64,000 nt of DNA from Antilocapra americana (Eukaryota; Chordata; Mammalia; Artiodactyla; Antilocapridae). The stretch is from the NCBI GenBank assembly GCA_007570785.1, contig ML664161.1, positions 15,528,861 through 15,592,860 on the forward strand, given 5' to 3'. The position numbers and the translations under genes are program-made. Below the pieces are notes generated by a model that saw only the letters and a program-made list of their open reading frames with translations, was not told the DNA's origin and made no database searches. How positions within the stretch are numbered: position 1 is the first letter of the stretch; every line of letters starts with the position of its first letter. Shown piece by piece: positions 36,105-47,084 of the stretch.

Positions 36105-36300
36105 AGCAGATCCCAACCTCTTTGGCACCAGGGACTGGTTTCTTGGAAGACAGTTTCTCCAAGGACTGGGAAGATGGGGATGGTTTGGGGATGATTCAAG
36201 CACATTACATTTATTGTACACTTTATTTCTAATCTAATGTCACTGCTGATCTGACAGGAGGTACAGGTCTGCAGCCTAGAGGTCGGGGACCTTTGTTCTA
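36105..36300 (+). repeat. Old DNA transposon with visible terminal inverted repeats
   Basis: 'tttggcaccagggactggttt', 'gaagacagtttctccaaggac' and 'gatgattcaagcacattaca' are a common mammalian repeat. Ends 'agatcccaacctc' and 'gaggtcggggacct' are imperfect inverted repeats. The family name is not assigned. Confidence 0.55.
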
Positions 36301-36560
36301 GAGTGAAACCTAATTATATCACTTTCTTGCTTAAATTCTTCTAGTGGCTCCTCTAACTTCAGAAGACACGTAAGACCCTTTATCTCTGAACCCTGCTTAT
36401 TTAACGAGTTCACTACCTTCGGTCCTCCACTCACTGGATGTTGGAATCCAATCACATTCAGCTACCCTATTCTCTCACATTCTGTCTGGATACTATTCAA
36501 TTTATCAGTCGTTTGCTCATTGGAGACTTAATCCAGTCTCTTCCTGGACCTGTTAACTAT
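36301..36560 (+). repeat. L2 LINE fragment
   Basis: 'atatcactttcttgcttaaattcttctagtggctcc' (diverged) followed by 'cactaccttcggtcctcc' fits L2 on the plus strand. Confidence 0.6.
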
Positions 36561-37186
36561 CACCATTTAAACCAAGTCATGGCCAACTTGGTTTTATTAA
36601 ACATAAATTAAAACCATTTATGCTCATAAATTACAGTCCTGAGTCAATAATTCCATCACCAATCCACCAGTTGCCCAGTTCAAGGAATGCCCAATACAAT
36701 GATAGCCATTTTACCAAATATTAATAAAATAAGGTTTGCAAATTGACCTTTTTGGTGAATTTATCAAATTTAGTTATGTACCAAAAACGCAGTTCTATGG
36801 ATTAGCAGGGACCAAAAAGGCTACAGGGAACCCAGATTTGGGGCCTTCAGACCCTCCTTCTCTCAGACTCTGCAATCATTGTCCTTCTGTCTCTCTGTCT
36901 CTCTGCCCTGCCCTCTCTGTTCCAGACGCCCTCTGCCTCCAGGCTCCCCTGTTCTCTGGTCTTCCTCCCCTTTCCCTACCCCAGCCAGGCCCTACTGCTC
37001 TCTGTGTTCTTTGTTTCCTTTCCTCTCTGCCCCTGATTTTCCCTCTCTCTAGGATCAGCAATTTCGACTGCATTATGCTGATTCTGCTCTTCATTTTATC
37101 CCCAGCAGAGGGTCCCACCAGCCTTATCCAGATCCCTCCTGTTTCAATAACAGGACAAGAGCAGAGACAAATAAACATTTTGTTAT
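36561..37186. other. Unassigned sequence with a CT-rich segment and a 150-codon open frame
   Basis: Positions 36860-37060 are strongly pyrimidine-rich. The frame 36736-37188 is open for 150 codons but is low in complexity (Leu, Ser, Pro) and matches no protein I know. An 'aataaacattttgttataagg' stretch near the end could be an LTR-like poly(A) signal. Function is not claimed. Confidence 0.3.
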
Positions 37187-37196
37187 AAGGACAAAA

Positions 37197-37400
37197 CTGT
37201 TGTTATTCAGTTTCTACGTCGTGTCCAACTCTTTGCAATCCCATGAACTTCAGCACACCAGGCTTCCCAGTCCTTCACTGTCTCCTGGAGTTTGCTCAAA
37301 CTCATGTCCTTTGAGTCAGTGATACCATCCAATCATTTCATCCTCTGTCTCCCCCTTCTCCTCTTGCCCTCAATCTTTCTCAGCATCAGGGTCTTTTCCG
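37197..37400 (-). mobile_element. Short 5'-truncated BovB with 10-bp target duplication
   Basis: A 204-bp reverse-strand BovB 3' end ('ttgttattcag' tail at 37200 to 'agcatcagggtcttttccg'), flanked by identical AAGGACAAAA at 37187-37196 and 37401-37410. Confidence 0.95.
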
Positions 37401-37689
37401 AAGGACAAAATAAAACTGTACAAATAAAACAACAGAAACTTCAAAAAGATATTGAAAATTCCCACCAAAATCAATGACTGTACTCTTATGAATAGTTAAA
37501 AGAAACAACTTTTTGTTAATTGATAAAGTTGCCAAATCTGTCAAAGTAATCAATGTGAACCCTGACACAATAATCTTAGTGATGCTAAAATGTTAGCAAA
37601 ACACCAAGTGATTCTAAAAAGGATTTGAAAAAAAAAAATCATTATAAATGGAAAAGTTCCCAAGTGAAATGCTAAATTTTCACTATATC

Positions 37690-37930
37690 TATTAGAAGAA
37701 TATATTCATACACAGATTCAAAAAGATACATCCATGAATATATTCATAAGAATATGTTTATAAAGAGACTAAATCTCCCTAGGAAACTTATTTAGCTTAA
37801 AAAAAATCAAACAGATCTTAAAATACTGTTGAAAAGAACATATTCATAAGAAGAATATAATTGAATGTACTTTTAAAATATCATTTAAAAATATTCATGA
37901 GAAAATGTATTCATATTAATTTACTATACT
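37690..37930. repeat. Dispersed 'ATATTCATA' repeat cluster
   Basis: ATATTCATA or a one-base variant occurs at 37702, 37740, 37840 and 37891. The copies at 37740 and 37840 share the longer core 'atattcataagaa'. AT-rich, of unknown origin. Confidence 0.6.
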
Positions 37931-39040
37931 TAAAACAATGCTCATTAAAATAAGCCTTTTTCAAATCTGTGATTAAGTGGGAAAATTATTCATTTAGCAA
38001 AGTAATCCTTCAATAAACTGGCAAATGGGCTAATCTTGGTGCATTAGCCATTCCATAACCGAAACTTCATCAAACTGGCCCCTAGCATATTGACTTGCTT
38101 CCTTTCTGTACTCACTATAATAAGCCTCCTTACAATGCATTGTAATGATTGTATCTCATCTAACTCCCTCAGGACATCTTATTCAGTTTGTATTCCCAGA
38201 ACTTGGCAGAGCATGTTTCATTCTTTGAAGACTAAAATGTTGACAAATGAGTAAACAAATGAATTAATAAATGACCTTTACCCTGCCTTAACGTGAATAG
38301 TTTTCTTCTTGCAGGCTAAATACCAAGGTAATCTGAATTTAAATGGGTAAGCCCAATAAGGAAAAAAAATTTTGCATATTTCACTTTTTATGTCCATGTT
38401 TATAGATGAACAGCCTCATGAATAATTTGCTTATGAATCATAGGAATAATATCAAACTTTAAGCTTCTAGTCAAATATGGAATTTAAAATAAAATTGTAT
38501 TGTGTTGACCATTGCTTGGGGTAAGAACATAGCTTTATTGGACAATCAAAAATTGTATGCAAAATATCTTGTTTTACTTGAATTTGCCTTGTAGTTTTAT
38601 GAATAACTCACATTCTCCAAAAGGATTTGGGCAGGATGCTCCATTTATATGTAGAAAAGACTGCACATATGTACTATTCGTTGTTGCAAACATATTTAAG
38701 TGTTGCTTTGTATTCACCATATTGATTCATGGTTCATTGAACCATGAAGCCACAACTGCTCCAACAGAGCTTAAACATACTGCCTTTCCAGAACATACCA
38801 AGGCTAGATCTCCTTCAGACTAACAAATTCAAATTCCTGCTCTGTACCTACTGTTGCATATCCCTCATATTTGAAACTGATTTTGTAGCTGTGCCCCATA
38901 TTCATCATTCATCCTTAGAGGTCTACTTCAGTGAACTATACTAATCTTCCCTTATTCCTCCCCCCACTCCCTTGTAAGTAGATTTACAGAGAATAGACAC
39001 TAAGAGTCAAAGAGAGATGAATTATCCACTCTGCTAGTAG
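37931..39040. other. Intron 1, no gene seen
   Basis: AT-rich unique-looking sequence. The open frames at 38557-38823 and 38744-38944 are unrecognised and lack exon signals that I would trust. Confidence 0.4.
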
Positions 39041-39274
39041 TGGCTGTGTGTGCGTGTATGCTAAGTCACTTCAGTCATGTCCAACTCTGTGCAAGCCTGT
39101 GGACTGTAGCCCACCAGGCTCCTCTGTCCATGGGATTCTCCAGGCAAGAGTAGTGGAGTTGGTTGCTATTCCCTTCTCCAGGGGATCTTCCCAACTCAGG
39201 GATCAAACCTGCGTCTCCTGCAGCTCCTGCACTGCAGGTGGATTCTTTACTGCTGAGACTCCTGGGAAGCCCCC
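39041..39274 (-). repeat. Bov-tA SINE
   Basis: Reverse-strand full-length copy with a GT-rich 3' tail (39043-39060) and a 9-bp repeat (cagctcctg) in the head at about 39221-39235. Confidence 0.88.
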
Positions 39275-39789
39275 AAAGTGGCAGAGTAACCCCCAACGTA
39301 CAAGGCTTCCTTCTATGAAGCATGATGTTTAGGCCTGATACCCAAAATATAACATCATGTTCCTTCCCCTAGCTTTAAAGACAACTTGGCAGAGGAGAGG
39401 CACCTCACTAACCCAGTCTCAGACAGTGGACACTCCCTCCCCAACCAGGGGCTCATAGAAGACCACGGCACACCAGGCCTGAACAAAGGCAAGTGCAAAA
39501 GGATAGGGAAAAGATTGTGGCACACATAAACAGTGATCTTCAAATTTACCCAAAAGGTAGAGGGGGCCTCTGACCCCCTCTGATCTGATCTGTCTCACCA
39601 ATCAGATCAGTCACTCCTCACCTGAACTCAGGACACTGTCTAGCAGGGAGAAAATCTATAAATGAACAATCAACCTCTCCCTTCTTAGCCAAGGCATCAA
39701 AAGTCCCCTCTTTGGAAGCCTGAAGAAAGGGAAATAAGGACCCCTGCTATAACACCTTCTACCATTTCCCCAGTCATTCAAGCCAAGTT

Positions 39790-40600
39790 CTTGAGCATAA
39801 ATCTAAACTCTACCCTTTTTTTTTCACTTCCTCACCATCCCCTATATTTTATCAGTCACCAAGTCCTAAAGTTTTACTTCCTGGATATTTCTCTGTACAT
39901 CCTTTTCTCTCCATCTCTCCCACCTGAGTCCTACTTCGTGCCCTCATCATCCTTTGCCAGCACTACAGTAACAATCCCCTAATTCTTCTTTCAGATTTAA
40001 GTCTGGTTCTGTCTTTAATCTAATCTCCATTCTTCAGCCAGAGTGATCATTCTGAAACTCATTTATGATCATGTCACCCTCTACCAGCTTCCCATTAACT
40101 AAAGGGTAAAAGTCAAGGTCCTTAAATGAGCTACAAAAGCTCTTCATAACCTACTACCTTTCCAAAATTACTTGCCCCATCTTCTCTGTCCCACACTCAT
40201 CCTACTAATAGTAAAACTGGTATGGTTTCTAACAGTCAGCATGTAGTTGTAAATCTCCATCTTTTGTTCATGTGACTCCTTCTGTCTGAAATGCCCTTGA
40301 CTTCATGTCTCATTGGGTTAACTCTGATTCAATCTTGAATATTCTATTTAAGGCATTTCTCCTAAAGCAAGGCTTCCCTGACCTCAATCCTTGCTCCCTA
40401 TCCTCATCCCTCAGGCTGGGAAAATTATTCTTCTTCTACATTCACTCTGTGAATGGTTCTGGCACTGAGTTTACTACCCTGTATTGATTTTTTTTCATGT
40501 CAGTCTTCCTATTAGATAGGGGCCATATACCCAGTAACTAGAGATTACTAGCACTCAAAATAAGTTTGTGAACTATGTATTTTCTATTCCTTCAAATCAT
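39790..40600 (+). repeat. L2 LINE fragment
   Basis: One of the longest L2 remnants here, about 0.8 kb: 'atcagtcaccaagtcctaaag', 'tgatcatgtcaccctctacc', 'cttcccattaactaaaggg', 'aggcttccctgacctcaa'. Diverged, no frame. Confidence 0.7.
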
Positions 40601-41387
40601 TCATTCATTCTTTAACTTATCCATTAATTTAATTATCACTTACTGATGAATTTAATGAGTATGTCCCATCTCACTCACCCACTTTCATTCTGCTGAATAA
40701 TATCCTGATTTCCCAGATGTGTTTAGACTACATGGAAACCAATCATTTCCCCTCTTCTCTACACATTCCAAACCATGTGAAGAACATTTGTTAACTCTTT
40801 CCAAATTGTGATTTGGTTTTAAATTACCCATTTGAATCATTTGCATATGCTTCTTGTTCCAGTGACAGAACTGACTGATTACTCTGCGTCTTTTTATGGG
40901 TATAGACTGCCATAAGTGATGCAGTGTAACAGCTTACTATTTTGTATCTGAGACTGTGCTCCCTCCTTTCTGGCTTCCACCTGCAGGAAATTCAAATCTC
41001 AATGTAGTCATTAGAATTAAATACATGTTGATAAACAACAACAGGGAAGTAACATCAGTTTATTATTTTACTTCAGGTCTTTGAAGCCACTCAGACTGCC
41101 TTTTCTTGTTTCAGAAGTCTGGCTTTAGATGAATGGGCACTGATTTTTTTTATTCAGGTTCATAGAGAATAAAGCTTAAGAGCTTTCATATAAACCTTAT
41201 ATTTTCTAAATAAAATCTCAGAAAAGAATGGGGAAACTTAGAGAATGGGTGATGGCCAGTCTGTGGAAGTCAAAGGCAGGGCAAACCAGCTTGTCCAGAA
41301 GCACTGGGCTCGGGAGCTAGAGAGTAATGAAAATGACAGGCTCTCAGAGCTTCTTCCTCATCCTCTTGATGAGGAGAAAGAATGGCC
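40601..41387. other. Intron 1, no gene seen
   Basis: Unique-looking sequence. The frame 41245-41427 (60 residues) is acidic but runs into the L1 insertion at 41401, so it is not a conserved unit. Confidence 0.4.
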
Positions 41388-41400
41388 AAGAGTGACTGAG

Positions 41401-41692
41401 CAAAAGGAACACAGATGTATAGAATAGACTCATGGACTCTGTGGATGAGGGAAAGGGTGGGATGATATGGGAGAATGGCATTGAAACATGTTAATTATCA
41501 TATGTCTAATCAATCGCCCGCCCAGGATTGATTCTCGGGGCTGGTGCATCGAGATTTCCCCGGGGGAGGGGGGGGAGGGAAGAGGGAGGGGGGAGGGAGG
41601 GGGGTTCTTGAGGGGGAGCATATGTAAACCCATGGTGATATCATGTCATTGTTTGGCAAAACTAATAAAAATAAATAAATTTAAAAAAAAAA
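41401..41692 (+). mobile_element. L1 3' end insertion with 13-bp target duplication
   Basis: A 292-bp 5'-truncated L1 tail: 3' UTR with G-rich tract 41560-41616, then 'ggcaaaactaataaaaataaat' and an A-tail. It is flanked by identical AAGAGTGACTGAG at 41388-41400 and 41693-41705. Confidence 0.96.
41560..41616 (+). other. G-rich tract, possible G-quadruplex
   Basis: Contains many runs of three or more G within about 57 nt, inside an L1 3' UTR. L1 3' UTRs of mammals are known for such tracts. The mirrored C-rich tracts are at 28157-28205 and about 56811-56845. Confidence 0.75.
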
Positions 41693-41899
41693 AAGAGTGA
41701 CTGAGAGTACGGAGGAGCCAGGAAGGCATGGTCATGAAAAGATGAGGAACAAAGGCCTCTATTCAGCTATGATTCTCCTACCACAAAGGACCCACTCCTC
41801 AAGGAAAAAATTTGTATAAACTATATCATGAAGAAAATGTTCAAATAATAATGACAATAAGCTAATTGGTTAATTTTTTACTCCAATAACCAGATTAAT

Positions 41900-42107
41900 G
41901 TGTGTGTGTGTTAGTCACTCAATTGTGTCTGACTCTTTGCCACCCCATGCACCATAGCAAACCAGGCTCCTCTGGCCATGGAATTCTCCAGGCAAGAATA
42001 CTTGGGTGGGTTGCCATTTCCTTCTCCAGGGGATCTTCCTGACCCAAGGATCAAACCCAGGGCTCCTGCATTGCAGGCAGATTGTTTACTATCTAAGCCA
42101 CCAAGGA
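41900..42107 (-). repeat. Bov-tA SINE with target duplication
   Basis: Flanked by AGATTAAT at 41892-41899 and 42108-42115; the match can be extended to 11 of 12. GT-rich 3' tail. Confidence 0.92.
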
Positions 42108-42115
42108 AGATTAAT

Positions 42116-43773
42116 ATGTACTCTTCCTTAAAAACTTCTGGAAATATGCTATGTGTGTGCTCTCACCCTTCTATAGGGAATCAAAATATCTTAACGACCA
42201 GCCCAGAATGAACATGACCCCCAGAATGTATGCCTGCTATTAACACTAGTAAGGCCATCTTGGAACATGAAGCTGAATAGAAGTCCCAAATATACATACC
42301 ATTATACAAATAATAGATATCTCTTTCCTCCTCTGCAAAGTTCCACATTGGATTCTAGTTCTTTTTCAAGAAATGAGAGTGACTTGGCATGAAAATTTGA
42401 AAGGAAAATCTGAAGTCTGTCTCATGCATGTTGACTTTTTGTCTGAAGATTAAAAGAAAAATGGCCTAAGAGGTTTTTTTGCTTCATTTTCATCATACTA
42501 TCTGTCCTCCTCTCTGTTCCCAGGCCCTGAAACCCGGCCACTCCCCCACCACACTCGGTCCTGCACCCTAAAATCTGAAGCTCCCTTCTCAAAACAGAAA
42601 CTGAAGAAGATCCTCATGGCTCTTGGTCTTCTGCCTTCCCAGAACCCCTGCCTTCCTGCCCATCTTCTCATATCTCTCTCCCACCAGCCAGCACCTCCAG
42701 CAATTTTTCACTTCTTTTCTGCCTTCTCCTTCAGACCTAGTTTCAAATTCAACCCTCCACTATGAAGCTTTTTACATTATTCACTCCTTTGCCATTCTGT
42801 CTTTTAGGAATTCTTTGGAGAAGAACAGCAATTTTGGATGTTCTGATGCCCATGTCATAAAGCTGTAGCTCCCAACACCATTTTTAAATGGGAACATTTG
42901 TTAAATACTTCAAATACTTAAATACTTCTCCACTACTTATGTCATCTCATTTAACCATAACAGTGTAGTTACACATTATATCCACTTTTCAAGGACCTAG
43001 GAATTAGACAGGATAAGGGAGTTGTAGAGCTCACACAGCTAGTAAGCCATGAAACCAGGTTTTGAACTAGGAGAGGGTGACTCCAATCTGTTTTGTTTTG
43101 TTTTTTTAATCATTGAAAAACTTTACAGATAGTAATAAAACTATCCAAACTTACGGAGTCTGGCCTTAATCTGACTGGCACTTTTGTAAACTTGCTCAAA
43201 TGCTTACCATACAAGAAAAGAAGGCTGGGTCTCCACTGGACATCTCCACATTTCTTACAAATCTCAAGTCAACAAAGCTCTAAGCAACCCTATGCTTAAG
43301 AATGTTAACCAGAATAAATTCTCTTCATTACTAATGCGGGAAAGTAAAATATTAAGTTGATAGTTTCCTGATATATGTTGCCATTCATTTGAATTAATGC
43401 TCCATTAGGTATTACAAGCTAAAGAAAGATCAGTGATGATCAGCTGGGGGTTGGCAAAGGAGACAAACCCAAAGCATTATCTAAACAACTGAGGTCATCA
43501 CTTTCTTTCTTCAGACTTAGGGAAAAAAGAACATGTATTGACAGCTAGACATGCACCCCAAGTAAAGACGGGAGACTTGTTTCTGCTCAGGGATGGGTGT
43601 GTGTATGTGTTGGGATGCAGTGGTCTCGTGCTGGGGTCCAACTGCACTCAGGCAGGTTTGGAGGGCCCCTCTCGATCTCTCTGCCTTGGGAAGGCCTGTG
43701 CAGAGACTTATTCTTTAGGGCTGTACTGACTAACTGTGAACTTCATGTAAAACTGTATTATTTTCAACCTCAG
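42116..43773. other. End of intron 1, no other gene seen
   Basis: A pyrimidine-rich stretch at 42500-42740 contains an unrecognised 81-residue frame (42623-42868). A minus-strand MIR lies at about 42920-43080. The remainder up to the exon 2 acceptor looks unique. Confidence 0.45.
42920..43080 (-). repeat. MIR SINE
   Basis: 'ctcatttaaccataacagtg', 'gagctcacacagctagtaag' and 'ggttttgaactag' are the complement of MIR. Confidence 0.75.
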
Positions 43774-43944
43774 AAATATTTACCAAAAAATCAGGGACCA
43801 CGACCTCCTGGACAAAAGGAAAACTGTCACAGCACTGAAAGCAGGAGAGGACCGGGCCATTCTCCTGGGACTGGCCATGATGGTGTGCTCCATCATGATG
43901 TACTTCCTGCTGGGAATCACACTCCTGCGCTCATACATGCAGAG
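43774..43944 (+). CDS. KCNMB2: KCNMB2 coding exon 2: chain and first transmembrane helix
   Basis: These 171 nt encode residues 19 (last base) to 75, plus two bases of Ser76. Residues 20-45 are the charged cytoplasmic linker (for example DHDLLDKRK at 27-35). Residues about 47-70 (AILLGLAMMVCSIMMYFLLGITLL) form the first membrane helix, and residues 71-76 open the extracellular side. The acceptor is a T-rich tract ending in acctcag at 43773. The donor is CAGAG|gtaaca, where an in-frame TAA would appear at once if splicing failed. Both flanking introns are phase 2, so skipping this exon would keep the frame (171 = 57 codons) but remove the first helix. Confidence 0.96.
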
Positions 43945-44104
43945 GTAACACCCCGGGTGCTTGGGATGCTGTCTTCTGTCTTCCTTCTCCATCCTCCCAC
44001 ACAGCTTAGCAATTCCGAGGGCCTCTTTTGTACTTTCTTTGCTATGAAGCACTTAGAGCAGTGCCTGGCACATACTGCTGTCAATGGTGTTATCTAATAA
44101 TGAT

Positions 44105-44264
44105 GATAAAAATAGCTCTATGTGTAAACCACCTACTATGTACCAGGGACTTGCCATACATTACATTTTTTAATCTTCACAATTGTTCAATAAGGTAAGT
44201 ATATATATACTTATAAAATTAGCAAAACTGAGGTTCAAGAAAGATCGAATATGCAGTGTCATTA
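44105..44264 (-). repeat. MIR SINE, left part
   Basis: 'ctactatgtaccagggact', 'atcttcacaattgttcaa' and 'aaaactgaggttcaagaaag'. The element is cut by the SINE at 44265 and seems to continue at 44465-44540. Confidence 0.65.
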
Positions 44265-44464
44265 CTGTTGCTGTTCAGTCACTAAGTCATGTCCAGTTCT
44301 TGCAACCCCATGGACTGGAGCCTGCCAGGTTCCTCTGTCCATGGGATTTCTCAGGCTAGAATACTGGAGTAGATGGTCGTTTCCTTCTCCAGAAGATATT
44401 CCTGACCCAGGGATCAAACCCGTGTCTCTAGCATTAGCAGGAGGATCCTTTACTAGTGAGCCAG
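44265..44464 (-). repeat. Bov-tA SINE inserted in a MIR
   Basis: Reverse-strand copy; the head is diverged. It separates two parts of one MIR, in intron 2 of KCNMB2. Confidence 0.88.
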
Positions 44465-44607
44465 CTTTAGTATTTGGTAGGAAAAGCCAAGATTCAAACC
44501 TACATCCTGTTAATTTCAGAATCCCTGTTCTTGGCTCTTAACACCTCTGTCCATTCTCCACCTGCGTTTCTTTTCCTCCGCAGCCCTCTCTTCTATCACC
44601 CCATACA

Positions 44608-44785
44608 CTAGCACTTCTCAGTAGCACATTTCAACTTCCTGAGAATCTTTTTAAAATACTGACACCCAGGCCCCACCACCATCATTCCATAATGCTGGAT
44701 TTAATTGGTCTGGAGTGGGACCCATTCACCAGTAACTTTTAAAGTTCCCCAGGTGATTCTAACAGGCTGAAAAACACTGCTATGC
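44608..44785 (+). repeat. hAT-type MER element
   Basis: 'gacacccaggccccacca', 'ggtctggagtgggacccat' and 'ccccaggtgattctaacagg'; related to the copies at 20245 and 25680. Confidence 0.6.
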
Positions 44786-44794
44786 ACTTTTAAA

Positions 44795-44985
44795 AAATTA
44801 ATTATTTAGTTTTAATTGGAGAATAATTGCTTTGCAATATTGTGTTGGTTTCTGCCATATATCAACATGAACCAGCCATAGATATACATATGTCCCCTCC
44901 TTCTTAAATTCCCCTCCCACCTCCTACCACATCCCACCCCTCTACATTATTGCAAGGAGCTCAAATCTGGTGCTCTTTGCACTTT
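44795..44985 (-). repeat. Artiodactyl-type L1 3' end fragment
   Basis: 'taattggagaataattgctttgcaat', 'gttggtttctgccatatatcaacatgaa' (diverged) are the reverse complement of an L1 3' UTR in intron 2. Confidence 0.65.
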
Positions 44986-46549
44986 ATAAAATAACAGATT
45001 TTGAATTTTTCTTATTTAAGTATTTGCCCTGGGTTAACCAAATAGATACAGAGACAAATACTCAGTTGGCAAGTGTGTTCCCCCATAGTAAGCCACAAAA
45101 CTCCCAGCATTTCTAGCTGTTGTCCATATTGGACACTCAGCATGGGAAAGCCCAGCATTGCTTTAACTAATCAAGAAAGTCTCATGACGCTTCAGTTTAA
45201 AGAAATGAGGCCCTTTCAAATAAAAAACTGAGGTTTCAATCCAAAAGAGAATCAAATCATTTTGCGGCATTCATTTCCCCACTTAAATTAATACTTTCAT
45301 TTTAGAAGCAAAATCTAGTTGAAACACAGTCATTTGCTAAAATTAAGGCATCATCTTTCCCATTTATGGCTGCTCTACTCTGCTTCTCTGATGCTTTCAG
45401 CTCTACTCCTTCTCATTAAAAACATGGATGCCTCAGGCCGCAGAGTTCACTGATTCCAAAACCACTTTCCAATACTCACAAATGCTTAGCATCATCTAAG
45501 ACTGTTTTTTTCTTCCTTGTATAAGCAAAATCTGACCACTCAAGTACCCAGGAAATTTGCCACACCAGAGGGAGTCAGGGCTTGAATCCTGGCTCTGTAC
45601 AAAACAGGACATGAAAAGGGGGGCCCTATTAACACACGTCCAGCAAAAAGAAGAGCTATTAATCTGCAAAGAAACATGCTATTTTCTAATCACTCTGGTA
45701 ATCAGTTTATATCCAGAAGTGAAACATCGATTCTGGGTACATTACTTCCTAATCACAAATATTACTCTTGATCATAAAATTATAAATATTTTAGAATGAA
45801 AAGCTGACCAATGGGCAGCTCAAGGGTTTTTCTTTGTTTGTTTGTTTAATCTTTCTAACTGAGAGGTCTCAGGATATGGATAGGAGTCCATTAATCTCAT
45901 ATAATAGCCTCTTTTCCACTGTGGGGAAGCAGTGCAATACCACACAATGAGCCTGGGCTTTGGAGAAATACAGGACTGATGGAGTCACAATTTCCATCAC
46001 CTACTAGCTATGTGTCTTTGCATGCATTTGACTTCTCTGACCATCAATTCACTCACCTTTAAAAGAATTTCATATCCAACATATAAGACAAAAAAGACAA
46101 CATATGTAAAGCATCAATTAGGATGAAAGGAGTACAATAGCTGATGGCTCTTGGTATAATCAAAAGGTGAAGTTATCTTTTCCCCATTTTTAGGAAGACC
46201 TTAAAGAAATGTATCATTGTCCTTTCACCTATCACACCGGACCTTAAGCCCCTCCACTCTTTCATCATCTCTCCTCCCTTTCTCCCTTACATCTTCTCTG
46301 CCTGCAAAGTAGGCAAACATTGTAAGGCGAAGACCAAGGCATTGCAGGAAGCAGGTTACAACATAGACATGCAGGGTGGGTACAGGCTCTGATGTAAAAA
46401 GATGCTGCCTTACCCTTACTGGTGAATTTTATAAGAAAAAAAATCTAGTTTAAATCAAGCATTGGAAAAGATGATACTATATTTGATAGAAATCATTGGA
46501 AAAGTTCTCAGATGCCTGGCAAAGTTTATCTATGTTTATATTGCAGTTA
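44986..46549. other. Intron 2, no other gene seen; MIR at about 45930-46100
   Basis: A plus-strand MIR ('gagcctgggctttggagaaa', 'actagctatgtgtctttgca') lies at 45930-46100. The remainder is unique-looking. Confidence 0.5.
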
Positions 46550-46735
46550 GCTTATGGCTCAGCTGGTAAAGAATCGGCCTGCAATGTGGGAGATCTGGGT
46601 TCGATCCCTGGGTTGGGAAGATCCTCCGGAGAAGGGAAAGGCTACCCACTCCAGATTCTAACCTGGACAATGCTATGGACTATATAGTCCATTGGGTCGC
46701 AAAGAGTTGGACATGACTGAGCAACTTTCACTTTG
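46550..46735 (+). repeat. Bov-tA SINE upstream of KCNMB2 exon 3
   Basis: Plus-strand copy, 5' end diverged ('gcttatggctcagctgg') and the body shortened. It ends 153 bp before exon 3. Confidence 0.88.
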
Positions 46736-46888
46736 ACAAAGCTGCTCTATGCAAAGGTATACACGTTACAAGTAGGTTGTATTATAGACTTGGAAGATTC
46801 TTCAGGTCAAGGAACTGACAAATGATCTCCTCTGCTTCCAGTTTCTGTGCCCTTGGCCTCTGTGCTTACTCTTCTCCTCTCTATGTAG

Positions 46889-47084
46889 TGTATGGACCGA
46901 GGAGGCTCAGTGCACCTTGCTGAATGCGTCCATCACAGAAACATTTAACTGCTCCTTCAGTTGTGGTCCGGACTGCTGGAAACTCTCTCAGTATCCCTGC
47001 CTACAGGTGTATGTTAACCTGACTTCTTCCGGTGAAAAGCTCCTTCTCTACCACACAGAAGAGACAATAAAAATCAATCAGAAG
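46889..47084 (+). CDS. KCNMB2: KCNMB2 coding exon 3: extracellular loop, N-terminal part
   Basis: These 196 nt encode the last base of Ser76 through Lys141. The segment is extracellular: N-glycosylation sequons lie at Asn88 (NAS), Asn96 (NCS) and Asn119 (NLT), and cysteines at 84, 97, 101, 105 and 113. Conserved loop cysteines of beta subunits pair in disulfides that stabilise the cap over the channel turret. The acceptor is a pyrimidine-rich tract ending in ctatgtag at 46888; the donor is CAGAAG|gtagga, phase 0. Residue 82 is Ala here where I remember Ser in human KCNMB2. A Bov-tA SINE ends about 150 bp upstream of the acceptor. Confidence 0.96.

Noticed and set aside
43597..44097. 166-residue frame overlapping KCNMB2 exon 2
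   Set aside because: It is in a different frame from the real exon; the conserved peptide is in the frame set by the splice phases.
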